NCBI GenBank assembly: GCA_946478645.1
Contig: CAMLCW010000174.1
Span: 1 to 10,575 of the forward strand
DNA from: an uncultured Variovorax sp.
Lineage (GTDB): Bacteria; Pseudomonadota; Gammaproteobacteria; Burkholderiales; Burkholderiaceae
Direction of reading: 5' to 3'
DNA: 10,575 bases
This document shows positions 7,192-10,575 of this stretch, one piece after another (the stretch's first letter is position 1; the number at the start of each line of letters is the position of its first letter). Below the pieces are notes generated by a model, which searched no databases, was not told the origin of the DNA, and was given only the letters and a program-made list of their open reading frames with translations. A program made the position numbers and the translations under genes.

Positions 7192-7685
7192 GGCTGGCCG
7201 TCGGTCTGCACGATGAAGTCGGTGCCACGGATCCCGATGGTCGCTGTCTGCGTTTCGACCCGGACCGCTTCGGGGTTCCGCTTGCCGATCAGGCCGGTGA
7301 TCATTCGCATGGAGCCTCGCAACAGCGAGACGAGCATGCCGCCTTCATGCGTGGTGGCGTTGAAGTGGAATTCCTTCAGGTCGAGCCGCGACGAGGGGCC
7401 GACCACCAGCGTGGTGTCGTCGCGCAGCACCACAGAGGCGGAAGAAGCCGGGCCGGTCACGATCCGGTCGACCGATGCAAGGGCATCGCCCGGGCTGGCA
7501 ACGCGCGCCGCGCCGCTTGCGCTGAGCAGATGGACGTCGCCGCGCACCGATTTCACGAAGCCTGCCTGCGCCTCGGCGGCGGGGGCGGTGGCGGTGGCGG
7601 TGGCGGGCGACGGGGCCTGCGCCTGCGCCACGGTGCCGATTCCCAACATGGCCAGGGCGCCCAGGCCGTTCACGAATTTGTTCAT
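7188..7685 (-). CDS. Secreted FecR-domain protein, short
   Basis: The 165-residue product begins with a signal peptide (about 1-22, likely cleaved after AQA), followed by an Ala/Thr/Pro-rich linker (23-41) and a FecR-type domain (about 43-160). Family traits are VKSVRGDVHLLS, GDALASVDRIVTG, TTLVVGPSS and the closing ATIGIRGTDFIV (148-159). No transmembrane helix follows the signal peptide and there is no cytoplasmic anti-sigma region, so this is not a classical FecR sigma regulator; a periplasmic role is inferred, its ligand unknown. The chain ends soon after RGTDF, earlier than many relatives as I recall them. The start at 7685 is favoured by AAGGAAG five bases upstream; an ATG at 7700 would add five residues. 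The stop overlaps the next gene's ATG, implying translational coupling. Confidence 0.8.
   Translation of the reverse strand: MNKFVNGLGALAMLGIGTVAQAQAPSPATATATAPAAEAQAGFVKSVRGDVHLLSASGAARVASPGDALASVDRIVTGPASSASVVLRDDTTLVVGPSSRLDLKEFHFNATTHEGGMLVSLLRGSMRMITGLIGKRNPEAVRVETQTATIGIRGTDFIVQTDGQP
7587..7604 (-). repeat. In-frame hexanucleotide repeat in the fecR-like gene
   Basis: Three perfect copies of GGTGGC (plus strand) encode alternating Thr-Ala residues in the linker just after the signal peptide. Six-base units keep the frame, so gain or loss would only change linker length. Confidence 0.75.
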
Positions 7686-7690
7686 CTCCG

Positions 7691-7697
7691 CTTCCTT
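7691..7697 (-). promoter_or_regulatory. Shine-Dalgarno site of the FecR-like gene
   Basis: On the minus strand AAGGAAG lies five bases before the ATG at 7685. It supports that start over the in-frame ATG at 7700, which the site itself almost touches. Confidence 0.65.
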
Positions 7698-7765
7698 CAT
7701 GTCGGGGTGTTCTTTTGATTTCAGAATGTTAAGCGCTTCCACCAGGGGGCGTCGCGCCATCCATC

Positions 7766-7771
7766 CATAAT
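7766..7771 (+). promoter_or_regulatory. Candidate -10 box of the CDF-dtd unit
   Basis: CATAAT matches five of six -10 bases, in an AT-richer patch of the 152-base divergent region 7686-7837. The start would fall near 7778, giving a leader of about 60 bases. The -35 region is poor. I found no equally good minus-strand box for the FecR-OmpA unit; the AT-rich run 7711-7732 is the likeliest place for it. Confidence 0.35.
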
Positions 7772-7837
7772 CCGACGCTGATTGGCGATCTTTTGCCACG
7801 CTTTGTTCATCTTTGTGGCTTCCCCCACCTGCCTCGC

Positions 7838-8748
7838 ATGAACCTCGCTCCGACGACCCTGCTGCGTGTCTCCATCGCCGTCGCGCTGGCCACGATCCTG
7901 TTGAAGGGGCTCGCGGGCTATCTGACGAACTCGATGGGCCTGATCTCGGACGCCATGGAGTCGTTCGTCAATCTCGCCAGCGCGATGTTCGCGCTCGCCA
8001 TGGTGACGGTCGCCGCGCGGCCGGCCGACGAGGACCACCCCTATGGCCACCACAAGGCCGAGTATTTTTCTTCGGGGTTCGAGGGCATCCTGATCGTCGG
8101 CGCCGCGGCCGCGATCCTCTGGGTGTCGGTGGAGCGGCTGCTGTCGCCCGAGCCGCTCGAGCAGTTGGGCTGGGGCCTCGCGCTTTCGGTGCTCAGCTCG
8201 GCCTTCAACGCGGTGCTGGCCTTGGCCCTGTTCCGCGCGGCACGCACGCACCGGTCGATCGCGCTCGAAGCCGATGCGCGGCACCTGATGGCCGACGTCT
8301 GGACCTCGGCCGCGGTGCTGATCGGCATCGTCGCGGTGCACTTCAGCGGCTGGCTCTGGCTCGATCCGTTGCTGGCGATCGGCGTGGCGCTCAACATCGT
8401 GCGCGAAGGCGTCAAGCTCGTCTGGCGCTCGTCGCAGGGGCTGATGGACGAGGCGCTGGACGCCGACACCCTCGCCACGCTGCAGGCCACGATCGACGGC
8501 TTCGCCGCGCGCCTGCCCGAAGGCGCACGCATGCGCTTCGACGACATGGTGACGCGCCGCGCCGGCCAGCGCCGCTTTGCCGACCTGCACATGCACGTGC
8601 CCGGCGAATGGACGCTGCAGCATGCCGCGGCCATGCGCGACCAGCTCGAGCAGGCGCTGATGGATGCGGTGCCGGGCCTGCGCGTGACCATCCAGCTGCT
8701 GCCGCTCGGCATGGAGGCGCGCGCCAATCAACTGGAGGAGAAGAACGC

Positions 8749-8752
<4 letters not shown>
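7838..8752 (+). CDS. Cation diffusion facilitator (CDF) metal transporter
   Basis: CDF proteins are dimeric inner-membrane antiporters that export divalent metals (Zn, Fe, Mn, Co) for protons. The 304-residue protein has about six membrane helices (within 8-190) and a C-terminal cytoplasmic domain (about 205-290). Aligned by eye to FieF/YiiP, the interhelical site is kept (Asp64, His67, His71 in [13 protein letters not shown]), as are His149 and Asp153 of the transport site (HLMAD). The TM2 half of that site, DxxxD in FieF, reads E41-S-F-V-N45 here. The metal therefore cannot be named with confidence. The start at 7838 is preferred over a TTG at 7793 because the helix-forming sequence begins just after MNLAPTTLL. 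Its stop overlaps the dtd start (ATGA), so the two are translationally coupled. Confidence 0.9.
8734..8740 (+). promoter_or_regulatory. Shine-Dalgarno site of dtd
   Basis: GGAGGAG inside the last codons of the CDF gene lies eight bases before the dtd ATG at 8749. It is the strongest ribosome site in the window and lets dtd be translated well within a bicistronic message. Confidence 0.8.
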
Positions 8753-9189
<437 letters not shown>

Positions 9190-9206
9190 GCGGTGCCGGC
9201 CCGGTG

Positions 9207-9836
9207 TCAGGCGGGCCCGGGCGCGCGCCGCAGCGCCGCTTCCCAGAGCACCTTGGGCATTTCGTAGCGCATCACGGTGCGCTCCTCGAGCCCGGTCCAT
9301 TCCCAGCCCGAGGTGAACATGCGTTCCACGGCGCCGCGATCGAAGAAGCGCTTGTCCCAGCCGTCGACACGCAGGAAGTGCGGGTCTTCGGGATCGATGC
9401 GCGGATGGTCGCCGCCGGCGCCATGGTGCACATCATTCACCGAATTCAGGCGGCACAGCAGCAGCCCGCCCGGCATGAGCACGTTGCGGATGCGAGCGGC
9501 GAGCGCGAGCGTCTCGGGCCAGCTGAAATAGTGCAGCGCCAGGCTCGCGAGCACCGCGCCGACGCCGCCCGGCGCATGTTCGCCGATGGGGAAGGGCGCG
9601 CGCAGGTCCTGCAGGTGGAAAACCGCGCCCTTCGGCACGCGTTCGCGCGCCTGTGTCATCTGCGCGGGCAGCAACTCGACGGCCGCCACGGACAGGCCGG
9701 CGGCCACCAGCACTTCGGTGTCGCGCCCGGTACCGCAGCCGAGTTCGAGCACGGGCGCGCCGCCAGCGGCCCCGACGCTCGCCCGCAGGTGCGGCAGCCA
9801 GCGCGGCAGCCAGTCGTCGGGTGTGCCTTTCAACAT
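9207..9836 (-). CDS. Class I SAM-dependent methyltransferase, substrate unknown
   Basis: The 209-residue protein has a Rossmann-type methyltransferase core. Motif I is VLELGCGTGRD (29-39), an acidic residue that would bind the SAM ribose is Glu54 in VAAVELLP, a further acidic loop is QDLRAPFP (76-83), and the post-core segment LASLALHYFSW (97-107) resembles motif IV. The C-terminal part (GWDKRFFDRGAVERMF, then MRYEMPKVLWEA) resembles small-molecule or TehB/BioC-like enzymes, but no substrate-specific motif is evident, so I give no function. The ATG at 9836 lies six bases after the ybeY stop, with GAGG just upstream, so it is the last gene of a phoH-ybeY unit. A link to ribosome or RNA maturation is suggested by context only. 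Confidence 0.8.
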   Translation of the reverse strand: MLKGTPDDWLPRWLPHLRASVGAAGGAPVLELGCGTGRDTEVLVAAGLSVAAVELLPAQMTQARERVPKGAVFHLQDLRAPFPIGEHAPGGVGAVLASLALHYFSWPETLALAARIRNVLMPGGLLLCRLNSVNDVHHGAGGDHPRIDPEDPHFLRVDGWDKRFFDRGAVERMFTSGWEWTGLEERTVMRYEMPKVLWEAALRRAPGPA

Positions 9837-9842
9837 CCCGCC

Positions 9843-10301
9843 TCAGGACCGGTAGGGGTTGCGGATGCCCAGTCCCGCCAGGATCTCGATCTCGCGCGCT
9901 TCCATGGCCTCGGCATCGGCCTCGCCGGTCTCGTGGTCCCAGCCTTGCGCATGCAGCGTGCCGTGCACGAGCAAATGCGCATAGTGCGCGGCGAGCGTCT
10001 TGCGCTCGGACTTCGCCTCGGCCGCGACCACCGGCGCGCACAGCACCAGGTCGGCCATCACCACCGGCTGCTGGGCATAGTCGAAGGTGAGCACGTTGGT
10101 GGCGTAGTCCTTGCCGCGGAACTCGCGGTTCAGGCGCTGCCCCTCCTCGGCATCGACGATCCGGACCGTGATCTCGCCATCGGCCGCGAGCGAGTGGCGG
10201 ATCCAGCGCGCGACGGCATGGCGCGGCAGCGCGGCACGGTGCCGTTCGACGCCCGGGAAGCGGCCGAATTGCAGGGACAGCGACAGTGCGGGCAGTGCCA
10301 C
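9843..10301 (-). CDS. ybeY: Endoribonuclease YbeY, rRNA maturation factor
   Basis: YbeY is a zinc-dependent single-strand RNase needed for 16S rRNA 3'-end maturation and ribosome quality control. The 152-residue protein has the diagnostic metal motif H-x3-H-x5-H at His113, His117 and His123 ([11 protein letters not shown]), preceded by [17 protein letters not shown] (57-73), the conserved RxxxxxTNVLSF-like strand. The protein starts with GTG at 10301, one base after the phoH stop; the sequence upstream belongs to phoH. A clear Shine-Dalgarno site is lacking (TGAG only), so reinitiation by ribosomes finishing phoH is likely. The phoH-ybeY order is widespread in proteobacteria, which strengthens the call. 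The stretch before residue 43 is less conserved and could in principle start slightly later. Confidence 0.94.
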   Translation of the reverse strand: MALPALSLSLQFGRFPGVERHRAALPRHAVARWIRHSLAADGEITVRIVDAEEGQRLNREFRGKDYATNVLTFDYAQQPVVMADLVLCAPVVAAEAKSERKTLAAHYAHLLVHGTLHAQGWDHETGEADAEAMEAREIEILAGLGIRNPYRS

Positions 10302-10302
10302 C

Positions 10303-10575
10303 TCAGTGCCCCGCGCGCTTGCGCTGGCCGTCGTAGGCGTCGACGATCTTGGCGACCAGCGGATGCCGCACCACGTCGGCGCTCGTGAAGTGCGTGATCG
10401 CGATGCCGTTCACGCGCTTGAGCACGCGCTCGGCGTCGATCAGGCCGCTCAGCTGCTGCTTGGGCAGGTCGATCTGGCTCACGTCGCCGGTGACCACCGC
10501 CTTCGCGCCGAAGCCGATGCGCGTCAGGAACATCTTCATCTGCTCGGGCGTGGTGTTCTGCGCCTCGTCGAGGAT
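10303..10575 (-). CDS. phoH: PhoH-family ATPase, C-terminal part only
   Basis: The last 90 codons and the TGA stop are visible; the gene begins beyond the right edge. The first residues in the window, [19 protein letters not shown], are the Walker B region of PhoH, followed by [12 protein letters not shown] and [12 protein letters not shown], then [19 protein letters not shown], the typical PhoH end. PhoH-like proteins are cytoplasmic RecA-fold ATPases, probably RNA-associated; their precise role is not settled. The Walker A motif is outside the window. The reading frame stays open to the last base, so the internal methionines are not the start. Position directly before ybeY matches the conserved phoH-ybeY pair. 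Confidence 0.95.
   Translation of the reverse strand: MLDEAQNTTPEQMKMFLTRIGFGAKAVVTGDVSQIDLPKQQLSGLIDAERVLKRVNGIAITHFTSADVVRHPLVAKIVDAYDGQRKRAGH

Noticed and set aside
6924..7718. A plus-strand frame with a long poly-glycine run that looked like a glycine-rich surface protein.
   Set aside because: The run is the antisense reading of the GGTGGC repeat in the FecR linker. The minus-strand signal peptide, Shine-Dalgarno site and FecR motifs are convincing.
7758..7769. Short tandem CCAT repeats in the FecR/CDF interval.
   Set aside because: There are only two to three 4-base copies, too few to suggest phase variation.
7795..7819. GCCAC / GTGGC inverted repeat before the CDF gene as a metal-regulator operator.
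   Set aside because: The arms are only 5 bp with a 15-base spacer, which is expected often by chance; no regulator gene is nearby.
7793..7837. TTG start at 7793 for the CDF gene.
   Set aside because: It adds 15 residues with Pro, His and Cys before the first helix and lies within the expected leader; the ATG at 7838 gives a usual CDF N-terminus.
9198..9217. GC-only hairpin (GGCCCG / CGGGCC) at the dtd/methyltransferase junction as a two-way terminator.
   Set aside because: It has only a 6-bp stem and an 8-base loop, overlaps the methyltransferase stop and has no T tract on either strand.

Overview
The window looks like a housekeeping stretch of a high-GC betaproteobacterial chromosome, most likely order Burkholderiales, family Comamonadaceae (Variovorax-like). 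This placement rests on protein resemblance from memory and on gene order; no database was searched. The order rplM-rpsI-erpA, then anmK and an M23 peptidase divergent from tyrS, then dtd, is a backbone I associate with this group. No tRNA, rRNA, CRISPR array, insertion sequence, phage or integrase gene was seen, and no stretch longer than 300 bases lacks a gene.

Layout. 1-528 (+): the 3' end of rplM (L13) and complete rpsI (S9), closed by an intrinsic terminator. 719-1084 (+): erpA, an A-type Fe-S carrier, alone between two almost identical terminators. 1211-2638 (+): an MdtD-like DHA2 exporter. 2654-5154 (-): a two-gene unit transcribed from an M23 murein endopeptidase into anmK, pairing wall cleavage with recycling of anhydro-MurNAc. 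5155-5314: a compact divergent promoter region with an inverted repeat. 5315-6547 (+): tyrS of the KMSKS type. 6571-7685 (-): a secreted FecR-domain protein whose stop overlaps the start of an OmpA-like lipoprotein. 7838-9189 (+): a CDF metal transporter overlapping dtd by four bases. 9207-10575 (-): phoH (partial), ybeY and a class I methyltransferase, packed with gaps of 1 and 6 bases.

Functions. Most genes serve translation and its quality control: L13, S9, TyrRS, the D-aminoacyl-tRNA deacylase that clears products such as D-Tyr-tRNA(Tyr), and the YbeY RNase. A second theme is the envelope: M23 peptidase, AnmK, the peptidoglycan-binding OmpA lipoprotein, the FecR-domain protein and two transporters. 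The genes that look like insertions into the conserved backbone are the MdtD-like exporter, the FecR-OmpA pair and the CDF gene. I see no clear undescribed system. The least explained elements are the FecR-OmpA pair, the altered metal site of the CDF protein, the methyltransferase coupled to phoH-ybeY, and the dense tyrS/M23 regulatory region.
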